The position numbers were made by a program, and so were the translations under genes. A DNA stretch of 64,000 bases from Anaerobiospirillum succiniciproducens DSM 6400. Lineage in GTDB: Bacteria > Pseudomonadota > Gammaproteobacteria > Enterobacterales > Succinivibrionaceae. Shown here in pieces: positions 8,351 to 18,157 of the stretch (positions are counted from its first letter, which is position 1; every line of letters begins with the position of its first letter). Under the pieces are notes generated by a model. The model had not been told where the DNA came from and did not search any database. It worked only from the letters and a program-made list of their open reading frames with translations. The DNA lies in assembly GCF_000482845.1 (NCBI RefSeq), contig NZ_AXWV01000014.1, forward strand, positions 28,108 to 92,107, read 5' to 3'.

Positions 8351-9277
8351 TTTTTGATTGATGGCAGTAATGTGGAAAATAGGAAGCTCTGCTGCAGCAC
8401 AGACCTTATCTAAACGGCGATCGCGGGCTTTGCGATCTGAGCGAAAATGGGTGGGATCATCAAGCTCAATGACGCAGGCAATGCGATCGGTGCCTTTTTC
8501 AATGAGCATAAAGTCGAAGCTCATATTGTGGCACTTTTGCGCAAAGGTACGGCGATCTTGGAGCGAGAGACTCGAAACATCAGGGTTAACGCCAAGAGCC
8601 GAGCCTACACTTACCTGGCAGTAAATCTCATAGCGGTCACCAAACCACAAACGCAGCTTTTCAAGGTACTGATGCTCAAAATCGGTAACTAAGAAAGATT
8701 TCTTTTTTACCGCGCCTGCCTTAAGCATGACAGTAAAGATTTTATCGAGCTCATCGACGTCTTTTTCTTTGAGATTACTGGCAGGTCCTGCCTTACGTAG
8801 CTCTTTGTAGTAGTCAGTGACCTTGCCATGTTTAAACTTTGTTATGCACTCATCTTGAGAGCTTAAAAAGTCTAATTTTGAGCCAAGATTATTGCCGTTA
8901 TCGCTACGGCTCTTATCCTCATAGCCATTGATACTACGCTTACGCATCTTAGAGGCAGATGCATTTTTATTACTCTTAAAAAAGCCAAAACGTCCTTGCT
9001 TAGAGCTTGATCGCTCTTTGCTGCTATAAGCCTTCTTATTGTTTTTAGAAAAGGAAGAAAACCTTGTCTTAGCTTTAGAAGTGTAACGGGATGTTTTTGA
9101 GGTGCTCTTTGCACTAGTAGCCTTGCTACGCTTAGACGAGGTAAATAGTCCACGTGCTATACGTTTAAAGATCTCCGGTACTACTATAAGTAGCATGAGT
9201 ACACCAACAGCTAAAGCTGCATATAAGACTAATATATGCAGTGGCTGTGACTTTAGAAAATCGAAGATCTCATTCAT
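8330..9277 (-). CDS. Membrane-anchored DUF2726-type (nuclease-fold) protein
   Basis: The 315-residue product starts MNEIFDFLKS; this ATG is preferred over an in-frame TTG at 9292. One transmembrane helix spans about residues 12-35 (LHILVLYAALAVGVLML). A Ser/Lys-rich, highly basic linker follows (about 45-125), then a C-terminal globular domain. That domain contains SFDFMLIEKGTDRIACVIELDD and ends in a PIFHI strand, as in DUF2726 proteins, which are thought to have a PD-(D/E)xK nuclease-like fold (D in FDFM, E in VIELDD). No substrate is known. The gene is monocistronic, convergent with purU, and its stop lies inside a tandem repeat array. Assignment of the domain is from memory of the family pattern. 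Confidence 0.75.
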   Translation of the reverse strand: MNEIFDFLKSQPLHILVLYAALAVGVLMLLIVVPEIFKRIARGLFTSSKRSKATSAKSTSKTSRYTSKAKTRFSSFSKNNKKAYSSKERSSSKQGRFGFFKSNKNASASKMRKRSINGYEDKSRSDNGNNLGSKLDFLSSQDECITKFKHGKVTDYYKELRKAGPASNLKEKDVDELDKIFTVMLKAGAVKKKSFLVTDFEHQYLEKLRLWFGDRYEIYCQVSVGSALGVNPDVSSLSLQDRRTFAQKCHNMSFDFMLIEKGTDRIACVIELDDPTHFRSDRKARDRRLDKVCAAAELPIFHITAINQKPDLKGI

Positions 9278-9301
9278 GAAAGCGTATCTCAAACCTATTA
9301 C

Positions 9302-9321
9302 AAGGCAGCCTATGCTGCCTT
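9302..9321 (-). terminator. Hairpin between pdxH and the DUF2726-type gene
   Basis: AAGGCAGC and GCTGCCTT pair perfectly around a 4-nt loop, 25 bp upstream of the minus-strand start at 9277 and 165 bp downstream of pdxH. There is no T-run, so it may be an attenuator or leader structure rather than a terminator. Confidence 0.4.
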
Positions 9322-9485
9322 AGGACGTATATGCTATCAGAATACTTTCTAATTGAATTGCCTGCTACTAGCGAAATTGCCTAGGATCCTGAAGATAATT
9401 CTTCTTTTAGGTTGTTTGTACGCTTGATAGCGTCTTAAGCTACAAGATAGATTGCTCAAGACGTGTAATCAATGATTTCTTGCCA

Positions 9486-10127
9486 CTAAGGAGCAAGACG
9501 ATGGGTAGTCCAAGTGCCGTCTTCTTGCAGATCATAGATAAAGCGATCGTGGAGTCGGTTTTCACGCCCTTGCCAAAACTCTACTTGATGGAAAAAGACA
9601 CGGTAGCCGCCCCAAAAAGATGGTAGAGGCACTTCACCGTTTTTAAATTTCTCTTTCATCTGAGCAAACTTGCTCTCAAGAATAGAACGGGCAGAGATGC
9701 GTGAGGACTGATGCGAGGCCCAGGCACCTAATTGGCTATCACGTGGACGAGAATGGAAGTACTTTAAGACCTCAGGTAAGCTTAGCTTTTGTGCAGTGCC
9801 GACAAACATTACCTGTCTTTCAAGGTAGTACCATGGAAAGAGCATGCAGATCTTATTGTTCTGCTCAAGATGTTGAGCTTTACGTGAGCCTAAGTTAGTA
9901 AAGAACACTAAAGATTTTTCATCATAGTTCTTTAAAAGAACCATGCGGGAGTACGGTTGGCCAGTTGGATCGACGGTACTTACCACCACGCCGTTAGGAT
10001 CGTAGAGCTTGGAATCAAGCATATCTTTAAGCCAGCGTTCAAATAATGGAATAGGTGTTTCAGTCAGATCCTTCTCATCTAATCCATTCATAGTATAGCT
10101 ACGACGTAGAGGGCCAACATCAATCAT
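9486..10127 (-). CDS. pdxH: Pyridoxamine/pyridoxine 5'-phosphate oxidase
   Basis: FMN-dependent enzyme that oxidises PNP or PMP to pyridoxal 5'-phosphate. The 213-residue product (E. coli 218) starts [16 protein letters not shown]. The ATG at 10127 is preceded by AAGGAGTTACTG, so the long in-frame extension to 10298 is not used. Recognisable blocks are [63 protein letters not shown] and the C-terminal signature [14 protein letters not shown] hexanucleotide repeat lies 45-110 bp upstream of the start. Confidence 0.97.
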   Translation of the reverse strand: MIDVGPLRRSYTMNGLDEKDLTETPIPLFERWLKDMLDSKLYDPNGVVVSTVDPTGQPYSRMVLLKNYDEKSLVFFTNLGSRKAQHLEQNNKICMLFPWYYLERQVMFVGTAQKLSLPEVLKYFHSRPRDSQLGAWASHQSSRISARSILESKFAQMKEKFKNGEVPLPSFWGGYRVFFHQVEFWQGRENRLHDRFIYDLQEDGTWTTHRLAP

Positions 10128-10172
10128 CAGTAACTCCTTGCTAATAGCGAGAAAAATCGTGTCCACAAACAA

Positions 10173-10238
<66 letters not shown>

Positions 10239-10298
10239 GTCCTGAGCATGCAACTCACACCTTGCCGGAGTGATAAGTTTAGCGCTATTTGACCTCAA

Positions 10299-11223
10299 AG
10301 GTTTAGCTAATTGCGCTGCTGCCTATCCTTAATGCAAGTTTGCGCTTTGCAAGTGCAGACATGGCTCTTAATCAGCTCGTATTGCTAGCAGTCTACGACC
10401 TTGTGTCGTACATAACTTAATGCTTGATTTGGTGAAGTGTTATTGGCTTGCATCATCAAAACTTATACATAGCTATTTACTTGTCTGCATTGTGGGCGCA
10501 AATACGATAAATAAAGGTTTTTGTCCTTAGGTGGTCATTGTCTTGCTGTACTAATGGCAAAGATGTGAGTGGTCAGTTGTGCTGATGGCGGGCGGGATAT
10601 TTGTCGGATTATTTGAGCTCTTGTAAGCCGTGGTGTATATCTTATTAATAAGCAAAACTTATGATTGCATTGTATAAAAATGGCATTTAATTTGACCGAT
10701 GGCGTAGATACCGTATTTGCAAGATAAAGTTTGTGATAAAAATTTTTTGTGATTTAATATAGTGACTTATTAAATAGGGTTTAAGATAGATCATCTCATC
10801 AAAAAGTAGCGATCTGACTAGTAATAGTGCGGATATATCACTTTCTTGGCACAAGCAATGTGTTTTTCATTTGCCTGAATTGTGACAAGTGCATGATTTT
10901 AGCAAGGGAGTGCTATAAAACACCGATGCTATAATGAACGAATTAGCACCGCTTTTAAATCGTTGTTTAAGCCACTTTTCAGGTCTTCAATGATGAGCCT
11001 TAGGCTTTAATTAAGAGCGTTTAATTACCAAGCTTATGATCTTTTGCTCAAAGCTTTGGTATGAGCTTTCAGAATTCAGTCTCAATCTAGCGCTTTAATA
11101 TGGTGCAAGATTAAAGACACCAAATTTATGAGTGGTTCTCTTATGAGAGCCATGATCTTTTTAAGTACAGCTATGCCACGCATCGTGACAAGTTTGGGTT
11201 TTGTTTAGTCATCTGGGTCTTTT
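10299..11223 (+). other. Spacer between pdxH and ackA with possible extended -10 element
   Basis: A 925-bp AT-rich spacer without a gene. TGCTATAAT at 10927-10935 is an extended -10 element on the plus strand that could serve ackA, with a leader near 290 nt; no good -35 is present. No riboswitch is recognised. Confidence 0.4.
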
Positions 11224-12450
11224 ATGTCTAACTGCGTTTCAAAGAGTGTATTAGTAATCAACTGCGGTAGCTCCTCAGTTAAGTTTGCCATTATGAATCC
11301 TGAGGATGGTCAGGTTTACTTAAGCGGTATTGCTGAGGCAATGAACCTGCCTGAGGCTTTCATCTCATGGCGTTTTGGTGATAGCGACAAGCAGAAGGCT
11401 GAGATCTCAGGTTACAACCACGAGCAGGCTTTATCCTACTTAGTTGACAACATCTTAAGCACCGATAAGCAGCTCCTCGAGTCTATCGTTGCTTGCGGCC
11501 ACCGTATCGTTCACGGCGGCGAGTACTACAGCGCACCAACCTTAATTGATGACGAAGTTTTAAAGAACATCGAGAAGGTTATTCCTTTTGCTCCACTGCA
11601 CAACCCAGCTCACATCCTGGGTATTAACGCAGCTCGTGCTTCTTTCCCTAACATTCCTCACGTTGCTGTATTCGACACCGCTTTCCACCAGACCATGCCT
11701 CCAGTAGCATACCGTTTTGCTATCCCAGAGGAGTACTACACCAAGGGTGGTATCCGTCGTTACGGCGCTCACGGTACCTCTCACATGTACTTAGCTCAGG
11801 AAGCTGCTCATTTACTCGGCAAGAAGCCTGAGGATACCAACGTAATTACCTGCCACTTAGGCGGCGGTGCTTCTGTTTGTGCTGTTAAGGGCGGCAAGTG
11901 CATGGATACCTCCATGGGCTTAACTCCACTTGATGGCCTCATCATGGGTACCCGTACTGGTGAGATCGATCCTTCAGTTGTATTCTTCTTATGCGATCCT
12001 AAGAACGACGGTCTGACTGTAGAAGAAGTTAAGGATATCTTCAACAAGAAGTCTGGCTTATTAGGTCTTTCTGGTATCTCTTCTGACATGCGTCCTATCT
12101 GTGAGGGCTACGAGAAGGGTGAAGAGAAGTGCACCTTAGCTTTAGAGGCTTTCTCATACCGTTTAGCTAAGTTCATCGCTTCTTACTTTGTTCCAGTTGG
12201 TCGCGTTGACGCTATCGTATTCTCTGGCGGTATCGGTGAGAACTGCTGGGAAGCTCGTAAGCTGACCATCGACTACTTAAAGGATTGCTTCGGTATCGAG
12301 CTTGATAACGACTTAAACCTCAAGGCTTTAGGCCGTTTAGGCTTCGAAGGTGGCTTAATCTCCACTCCAGAGTCTAAGATCCCAGTTATGATGATCCCAA
12401 CTAACGAAGAGTTAGTTATCGCTCAGTCAGCTGTTAAGTTCACCAAGTAA
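11224..12450 (+). CDS. ackA: Acetate kinase
   Basis: Interconverts acetyl phosphate plus ADP and acetate plus ATP, the ATP-yielding step of acetate fermentation. The 408-residue product has the N-terminal signature VLVINCGSSSVKFAI, the second signature around HLGGGASVCAVKGGKCMDTS, the catalytic Arg/Asp region GTRTGEIDPS, and the C-terminal FSGGIGENCWEAR. The Shine-Dalgarno is poor (CTGGGTC). Unlike in enterobacteria it is not followed by pta; a terminator and repeat-rich spacer follow instead, so phosphotransacetylase must be encoded elsewhere. Confidence 0.97.
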   Translation: MSNCVSKSVLVINCGSSSVKFAIMNPEDGQVYLSGIAEAMNLPEAFISWRFGDSDKQKAEISGYNHEQALSYLVDNILSTDKQLLESIVACGHRIVHGGEYYSAPTLIDDEVLKNIEKVIPFAPLHNPAHILGINAARASFPNIPHVAVFDTAFHQTMPPVAYRFAIPEEYYTKGGIRRYGAHGTSHMYLAQEAAHLLGKKPEDTNVITCHLGGGASVCAVKGGKCMDTSMGLTPLDGLIMGTRTGEIDPSVVFFLCDPKNDGLTVEEVKDIFNKKSGLLGLSGISSDMRPICEGYEKGEEKCTLALEAFSYRLAKFIASYFVPVGRVDAIVFSGGIGENCWEARKLTIDYLKDCFGIELDNDLNLKALGRLGFEGGLISTPESKIPVMMIPTNEELVIAQSAVKFTK

Positions 12451-12500
12451 TAACAGCTACTAGTTACCTCGCCTAGCTGCTTATGCAGCAGGTTAAAAAA

Positions 12501-12537
12501 AAGCAGCCAAGTTAATCGCTTGAGCTGCTTTTTTTAT
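12501..12537 (+). terminator. Intrinsic terminator of ackA
   Basis: AAGCAGC(C)AAG and CTTGAGCTGCTT pair and are followed by seven T. It stands 50 bp after the ackA stop codon. The A-run on the other arm could make it bidirectional. Confidence 0.85.
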
Positions 12538-12559
12538 GCCCCAATAAACCTCCCATACA

Positions 12560-12808
12560 CAGATAAAGTGCCCATAAGCGGCTAAATAGCTCACAATACG
12601 GATAAAGTGCCAATAAGCGTCTAAGGAGCTCATAACGTTGTTAAAGTGACCAAACAGGGATGACGCGCAGATGCGTTTAACACCAATAGAGCGTTCAACA
12701 GCAATAGGCGGTCAAGATCAGCATCCAATTACAGATGGTCAATATGGTTGATGAGCTTTAGCGCGTGCACATTGGGTTGAGAGCGGAGTGCACATGGGGT
12801 TGAGAATG
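12560..12808. repeat. Three consecutive decayed tandem arrays
   Basis: In the spacer between ackA and the RND gene, GATAAAGTGCC recurs at 39-bp spacing (12560, 12599, degenerate at 12638). Then GCGTTYAACANCAATAG recurs at 18-bp spacing from 12673. Then GTGCACATKGGGTTGAGA occurs twice about 22 bp apart from 12765. The three arrays are unrelated in sequence. Confidence 0.7.
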
Positions 12809-12902
12809 CTAGGCGAATGGTCATAGCCTTGATAGGCGGCTGTTGGCAGAGTGTCTAAGAATGTTTGATAAGTAAGGATGGGATTATTGGCAGGGATATG
12901 AT

Positions 12903-12935
12903 TGGCAGGAGGTTAACAGGTGAACACTCCTGCCA
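12903..12935. terminator. Inverted repeat downstream of the RND gene
   Basis: TGGCAGGAG and CTCCTGCCA form a perfect 9-bp stem with further pairing inside the loop (GTT/AAC). It lies 70 bp beyond the stop codon of the minus-strand acrB-like gene. It lacks a T-run, so it may be a 3'-end stabiliser or factor-dependent terminator. Confidence 0.4.
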
Positions 12936-13004
12936 GAAAGTAGAGCGTAAGAGCAATGGAGCTTAGCTATTGGCTCTTAGCTCTTAACACTTGATGATTA
13001 GTTG

Positions 13005-16000
13005 CTACTTTTCTTTGTCCTGTGAGGACTCGTTAGAGTCAGTAGACTTGGCACTAGCTTGAGGGTCAGACTCATTGTCGCTGGTAGAATCAGCTCTATT
13101 AGCATCATCTCTCTTAGCATCAGCCATCTTAGCGTCGGTAGCCTTGGTATCTTGTGCTGATGTCTTGGTAGCCTCTTCTCTTGCATTAGCCTTAACGCTG
13201 TTGACTGGAGCAAGCTTGATGGAGCGTCTCATTGGGTGGAACATCAGTGAGATGACAGCAAAGAATACTGGCACCATGATAAGACCAAGGGTAGTTGCTG
13301 CAACGGTACCACCAAATACACCAGTACCAATGGATTGCTGTGAGGCTGAGCCTGCACCATCAGCATTTAAGAGCGGTAGCACGCCTAATAAGAACGCAAC
13401 TGAGGTCATCACAATAGGACGGAAACGTAATGCTGCAGCTTCTTGAGCAGCACGCAGTAAAGTACGTCCTTGCTGTCTAAACTGATGGGCGTATTCAACA
13501 ATCAAGATAGCATTCTTAGCCGATAAGCCACCCGTCGTTAGCAGACCCACCTGTAGATAGATGTCGTTCTCCATGCCTCTAAAGTACACAAAGAGCAGTG
13601 CACCAAAGATACCAATAGGCACAATGAGAATAACTGCCATTGGGATAGACCATGACTCATACAGAGCAGCAAGACACAAGAATACCACTACAGCAGAAAT
13701 TAAGAAGAGCATGCCTTGGTTTGAGCCGCTAAGCTTTTCTTGATAAGACAAGCCGCTCCAAGCATAACCATAGTTACCAGGGTGCTGTTCAATGATACGC
13801 GCGATTTCATCCATAGCCTCACCCGAGCTGACGCCTGGAGCAGGATCGCCTGAGAGTGAAATCGAGGAGATACCATTAAAGCGCTCTAATTGCTGTGGGC
13901 CATAAGTCCATTCGACCTTACCAAAGGTATCGAATGAAACCATCTTGCCCTCAGCGTTCTTAAAGTACAGTTTGTTAAGATCAGATGGCAGAGATCTAAA
14001 CTGAGCATCAGATTGGACATAGACCTTCTTAACGCGACCACGGTCGATGAAGTCGTTAACGTAGGTACCACCCCAAGCAATTTGTAAGTTCTCATTGATG
14101 ACCTGAGGATCGAGCAAGAATTGACCAGCTCTCTTATCATCAATGCGAATGTTCAGCTGCAATGCATCAGCCTGAGCATTAGAGCGTACGTTGTACAGAC
14201 GTGGGTTTTCGCGAGCAATACGAACGATATCAGCGACATCTTTCATAAATTGATCGTGCGATGAACCCATGATGTTTTGTACATAGACGCTAAAGCCCGA
14301 CGAGCCACCCATACCTGAAATTGAGGCTGGCAGATACATACGCACTTCGGCATCTGCGTAATTATCAAAATACTTCTTGGCGCGGGCGAGAATAGCTTGA
14401 GCGCTATTTTCTTGGCCTACACGCTGCTCCCATGGAATCAGACGGATGCTAGCGTTAGCAGTGGCTTGACCTTTAGAGCTACCGCCGGAACCTAACGAGA
14501 GCAACATGCCTTGAATATTATTGACCTCATGCTCGAGGAAGTAGTTTTCCACATCACGGCCTACCTTAGCTGTTTGGGCCATGGTAGATGAGGATGGCAA
14601 GATGATACGAACGGAAATTAAGCCTTGATCTTCTACAGGTAAGAAAGAGCTTGGGATCTTAGCAAAGAGCCAACCAGTAGCACCGCAAATAGCAAAGAAG
14701 AACACCATCATAAGCATCTTTTGATGCAAACAGAAAGCGTTGATCTTGACGTAGCCGCGATAGAGCACATTGAAGAACATATCAAACCAAGATAGCGGGC
14801 CTGAATGGACACGCTTGTGTGGATTGACCTTCTTAACCACCAAAATCGAGGCACATAAGGATGGGGTAATGATTACCGCAGTCACAATGGACATCAGCAT
14901 TGAAGCAACAATAGTTACTGAGAACTGACGATAGATGTTGCCTGTAGCGCCAGAGAAGAATGCCATTGGAGTAAATACAGCAGCGATTACCAAGCCAACA
15001 CCAAAGAGCGCTGAGGTAATTTCCTGCATGGACTTAACCGAGGCCTCATAAGGACTTAGACCCTCTGAGTACATAATACGGCTAACGTTCTCTACCACCA
15101 CAATAGCGTCGTCTACTAAAAGACCAATGGCCAAGACCATGGCAAACATGGTGAGTGTATTAATCGAGTAGCCAAAGGCAAATAAGATTACTACAGTAGC
15201 AGCGAGCACAATTGGGATAGTCAGCGACACAATTAATGTGGAGCGGATATCTCGTAAGAAGAGCAAGATAACTAAAGACACCAAGATAAGAGCTTCAATT
15301 AAGGTTTTGCCCACCTCATACAAGGAGGCCTTAACAAAAGGAACGGTGTCATAAGGAATAGCGTACTCAAGATTTTTTGGAAAGAGCGGGCGCAGTCTTT
15401 CAAGCTCTTCGCTGACTAATTTCGCTACTTCTACAGCATTGGCACCATCTGCAAGGCTAACTTGCAAAGAGGCCATTGGGCTTTTATTGTAGTTACCAAA
15501 GTAGTTATAAGAGCTACGGCCCATTTCAATACGGGCAATATCTCTAAGGTAGACAGCAGCGCCTTCTGCTGTAACCTTAACCAAGATATTTTCAAAATCA
15601 CCGATGTCTTTTAACAGCTCTCGAGACTTAACTGTTACGTTAATGGTTTGATCGGCAATGGCAGGAAGCGAGCCTAACTGACCTACAGAGATTTGCTTGT
15701 TTTGATTCTTAATCGATTGCACAACCTCAGATGGGTTGAGCTTGTATTGATTGAGTTTGTTTTGGTCAAGCCAGATACGGAGCGCATAGCCAGCACCAAA
15801 GATGGAGGCATCACCAACACCATTAATGCGCGAGATTGGATCTTGAATTGCGGTAACTAAGAAATCTGCAATGTCTTCTTGAGACATGGAGTCGTTTGTA
15901 GTGTAAAAGGCAATGGTCTGCAGTACGTCATCAGAGACCTTACGAACTCTTACACCCGATCGTTGCACAGGATCAGGCAGGCGCGAGAGCACGCCACTTA

Positions 16001-16334
16001 AACGGTTTTGCACCTGCATTTGTGCAATATCTACATCAATGCCAGTTTCAAATGACAGTCTAAAGCGAGCATTACCATCAGAGGTGGTAGAGGTAGAAAA
16101 GTAGATAAGGCCATCAAGACCCGTCATCTCTTGCTCAATGACTTGAGCTACCGAGTTCTCAACGGTTTGAGCAGATGCGCCAGAGTAGGAGGTGCTTACA
16201 GAAATAGTCGGAGGAGCGATTTCAGGAAAGCGAGCAATCTTCATGCGTGGCAGGCATAAGCAGCCTGCAATCACAATCATAATTGCGATCACCCATGCAG
16301 CTACTGGTCGGTCAATGAAAAACTTACTGATCAT
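13005..16334 (-). CDS. acrB: RND efflux pump inner-membrane subunit, AcrB/MexB type
   Basis: Proton-driven trimeric exporter subunit (HAE1 family), 1109 residues. It begins MISKFFIDRPVAAWVIAIM (first membrane helix). It has the porter domain repeats, the fourth-helix motif GLLVDDAIVVVENV with the paired proton-relay aspartates, and the second half with LLTTGGLSAKNAILIVEYA and RFRPIVMTSVAFLLGVLPL. Where typical AcrB proteins end soon after the last helix (MVPVFFAVISLMF), this one continues about 85 residues in a charged low-complexity tail rich in Asp, Ala, Lys and Ser. AAGGAAC precedes the start. It lies 246 bp downstream of the adaptor gene; no TolC gene is adjacent. Drug range cannot be read from sequence. 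Confidence 0.93.
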   Translation of the reverse strand: MISKFFIDRPVAAWVIAIMIVIAGCLCLPRMKIARFPEIAPPTISVSTSYSGASAQTVENSVAQVIEQEMTGLDGLIYFSTSTTSDGNARFRLSFETGIDVDIAQMQVQNRLSGVLSRLPDPVQRSGVRVRKVSDDVLQTIAFYTTNDSMSQEDIADFLVTAIQDPISRINGVGDASIFGAGYALRIWLDQNKLNQYKLNPSEVVQSIKNQNKQISVGQLGSLPAIADQTINVTVKSRELLKDIGDFENILVKVTAEGAAVYLRDIARIEMGRSSYNYFGNYNKSPMASLQVSLADGANAVEVAKLVSEELERLRPLFPKNLEYAIPYDTVPFVKASLYEVGKTLIEALILVSLVILLFLRDIRSTLIVSLTIPIVLAATVVILFAFGYSINTLTMFAMVLAIGLLVDDAIVVVENVSRIMYSEGLSPYEASVKSMQEITSALFGVGLVIAAVFTPMAFFSGATGNIYRQFSVTIVASMLMSIVTAVIITPSLCASILVVKKVNPHKRVHSGPLSWFDMFFNVLYRGYVKINAFCLHQKMLMMVFFFAICGATGWLFAKIPSSFLPVEDQGLISVRIILPSSSTMAQTAKVGRDVENYFLEHEVNNIQGMLLSLGSGGSSKGQATANASIRLIPWEQRVGQENSAQAILARAKKYFDNYADAEVRMYLPASISGMGGSSGFSVYVQNIMGSSHDQFMKDVADIVRIARENPRLYNVRSNAQADALQLNIRIDDKRAGQFLLDPQVINENLQIAWGGTYVNDFIDRGRVKKVYVQSDAQFRSLPSDLNKLYFKNAEGKMVSFDTFGKVEWTYGPQQLERFNGISSISLSGDPAPGVSSGEAMDEIARIIEQHPGNYGYAWSGLSYQEKLSGSNQGMLFLISAVVVFLCLAALYESWSIPMAVILIVPIGIFGALLFVYFRGMENDIYLQVGLLTTGGLSAKNAILIVEYAHQFRQQGRTLLRAAQEAAALRFRPIVMTSVAFLLGVLPLLNADGAGSASQQSIGTGVFGGTVAATTLGLIMVPVFFAVISLMFHPMRRSIKLAPVNSVKANAREEATKTSAQDTKATDAKMADAKRDDANRADSTSDNESDPQASAKSTDSNESSQDKEK

Positions 16335-16580
16335 CTGCTGTCTTGTTCCTTGGCAGAAGGATAATCTTAATTACGCTAGTAACAAACTCATCTTTGTAAA
16401 AAGTCTACTTGTGCTGTTTAAGCGATGAAGTTCGGCACAATAAGCATCAAAGCTCAAAAGAGTAAGCACCTAATCTGTGATACTGCTTATCCATGCATCT
16501 AAATGTGCAGGTTCTCGAATCTAGTGCTTGCTACAAGTTGCTACTGACAGTACTAACGTTTTCTTGGCTGATAATTAACT

Positions 16581-17894
16581 TTATCGTGAGCTGGGGGCGT
16601 TGGCTGAGCTTTGCTCAAGACCTGATGCGGTAGTAGTAGGATTCACTACTGCTTGTACGGCAGCATCAGTATTCTTTTCCTGTTCGCCCATTTGCGCAGA
16701 AGTAGGATTGAGGTTGACGCCATCACGTGAGACTACCTTAATCTTGGAGCCGTGACGTAATGAGGCAGAGCCTGAGATAACCACTTCATAAGAGCTATCT
16801 AAGCCATCTAAAATTTGCCAACCATCGATAAAGAGCTCGCCTAAACGTACTGGAGTAGATAACACACGATCTTCTTGTACGGTATATACAAAGGCATTGC
16901 CCTTAGGATCGCGCATAACTGCTTTAGCAGGCAGAGTCATGATGTTCTGTTTAACACCGCCGTTGACCTTACATACTACAGCCATACCAGGTAGTAAGAG
17001 GTGGTCAGGATTATCAAATATGGCGCGTAAGGATAAAGAGCCGGAGCCTTCATCAACTAATACTTCAGTTAAGCTCAGTACACCTAGGTTGGAGTATAAG
17101 GTGCCGTCCTCGAAGTACAAAGATACATCGTAGGCGCGGTCATTAAGATAGATAGAGCCATCTAAAAGGCCTTCACGTAAACGTCGCCACTCAAGAGAGC
17201 TTTGCTCCATATCAACATAAACCTTATCAAGATCAATGATGGTAGCTAAAGGAGTGGTTTGGTTGGCGTTTACTAAAGCGCCACGAGTGATCTTAGAGGT
17301 GCCGATGATACCTTTAATTGGAGCTCTTACAGTGGTGTAGTTAAGTGCAATTTGAGCTTGCTCAAGTGCAGCTAAGTAGAGCTTTTCATCAGCTTTAGCT
17401 AAGTCGTAAGCCAAGAGCGCATCATCACGTTCTTTTTCAGATGCACTACGACGCTTATATAAGGCTGCAAAACGCTCATAGTCCTTATATGCCATCTTAC
17501 GTTGCACAACGGCACGCTCATAAGAGGCCTTAGCATGTTCAAGTTTGGCAAGGAAAGGAGCAGGGTCAATAGTGTACAGTGGGGTGCCCTCTTCGACCTC
17601 AGCACCTTCTTCATAAAGACGGTCGAGCACAATGCCATCAACTTGTGGTCTAACATCAGCACGGGTAAATGCACCTACACGACCAGACAGGCTATAAGAG
17701 CGCTCACGATTTTTAAATTCAGGATGGATGGTGCTGACCTCATAAACAGCTTCGGCAGCCGAAATTGTTTTAACGGTAGCAGTATCCTTTTGGCATGCAG
17801 TAACGAACAAGAGCGTCATTATAGCTATTAATGCGCTCATAGGTCTTAGGAGAACAGAGTTGTGTGTTCTGTGCCTATGTTTTGAGGTATGCAT
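16581..17894 (-). CDS. acrA: RND efflux periplasmic adaptor lipoprotein, AcrA type
   Basis: Membrane-fusion protein that links the RND pump to an outer-membrane channel. The product has 437 residues. The start at 17894 (MHTSKHRH) has AAGGGG nine bases upstream; an in-frame codon at 17933 is less supported. The signal peptide SALIAIMTLLFVTAC ends in a lipobox, so Cys would be lipidated. Typical parts follow: YSLSGRVGAFTRADVRPQVDGIV, a long helical hairpin (about 105-190), the lipoyl half TTVRAPIKGIIG, and a beta barrel. The C-terminus has a polar tail. It is upstream of acrB on the same strand and probably co-transcribed despite the 246-bp gap. No TetR-type regulator gene is adjacent. Confidence 0.92.
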   Translation of the reverse strand: MHTSKHRHRTHNSVLLRPMSALIAIMTLLFVTACQKDTATVKTISAAEAVYEVSTIHPEFKNRERSYSLSGRVGAFTRADVRPQVDGIVLDRLYEEGAEVEEGTPLYTIDPAPFLAKLEHAKASYERAVVQRKMAYKDYERFAALYKRRSASEKERDDALLAYDLAKADEKLYLAALEQAQIALNYTTVRAPIKGIIGTSKITRGALVNANQTTPLATIIDLDKVYVDMEQSSLEWRRLREGLLDGSIYLNDRAYDVSLYFEDGTLYSNLGVLSLTEVLVDEGSGSLSLRAIFDNPDHLLLPGMAVVCKVNGGVKQNIMTLPAKAVMRDPKGNAFVYTVQEDRVLSTPVRLGELFIDGWQILDGLDSSYEVVISGSASLRHGSKIKVVSRDGVNLNPTSAQMGEQEKNTDAAVQAVVNPTTTASGLEQSSANAPSSR

Positions 17895-18110
17895 AGCTCT
17901 AATCCCCTTGCCACATGTACTGACCAAAAGCATCTCAGTAGATTTGAGTACGGATAACTCGCAATGTTTAGTTTAGCTAGGGTCTGTTAAGACTCACAAC
18001 AGACACTGCAAACAAAGCAAGCTTATGAAATATAGCGTAATTAGACGATAGGCCGCAATACAAAGCCCGATAAAGTTGAGAAATGATCACGACAGTGCAA
18101 TTTACGCCGC

Positions 18111-18157
18111 AAAAAATGCGTTAAAACTGGGTAAAACTGGTAAAAACTCAGCAAAAC
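18111..18157. promoter_or_regulatory. Phased A-tracts upstream of acrAB
   Basis: Runs of four to six A begin near 18111, 18123, 18133, 18142 and 18153, about one helical turn apart. Such phasing is predicted to bend DNA. It lies 220-260 bp upstream of the acrA start in an otherwise featureless 1-kb spacer between acrA and pepD. Confidence 0.5.
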
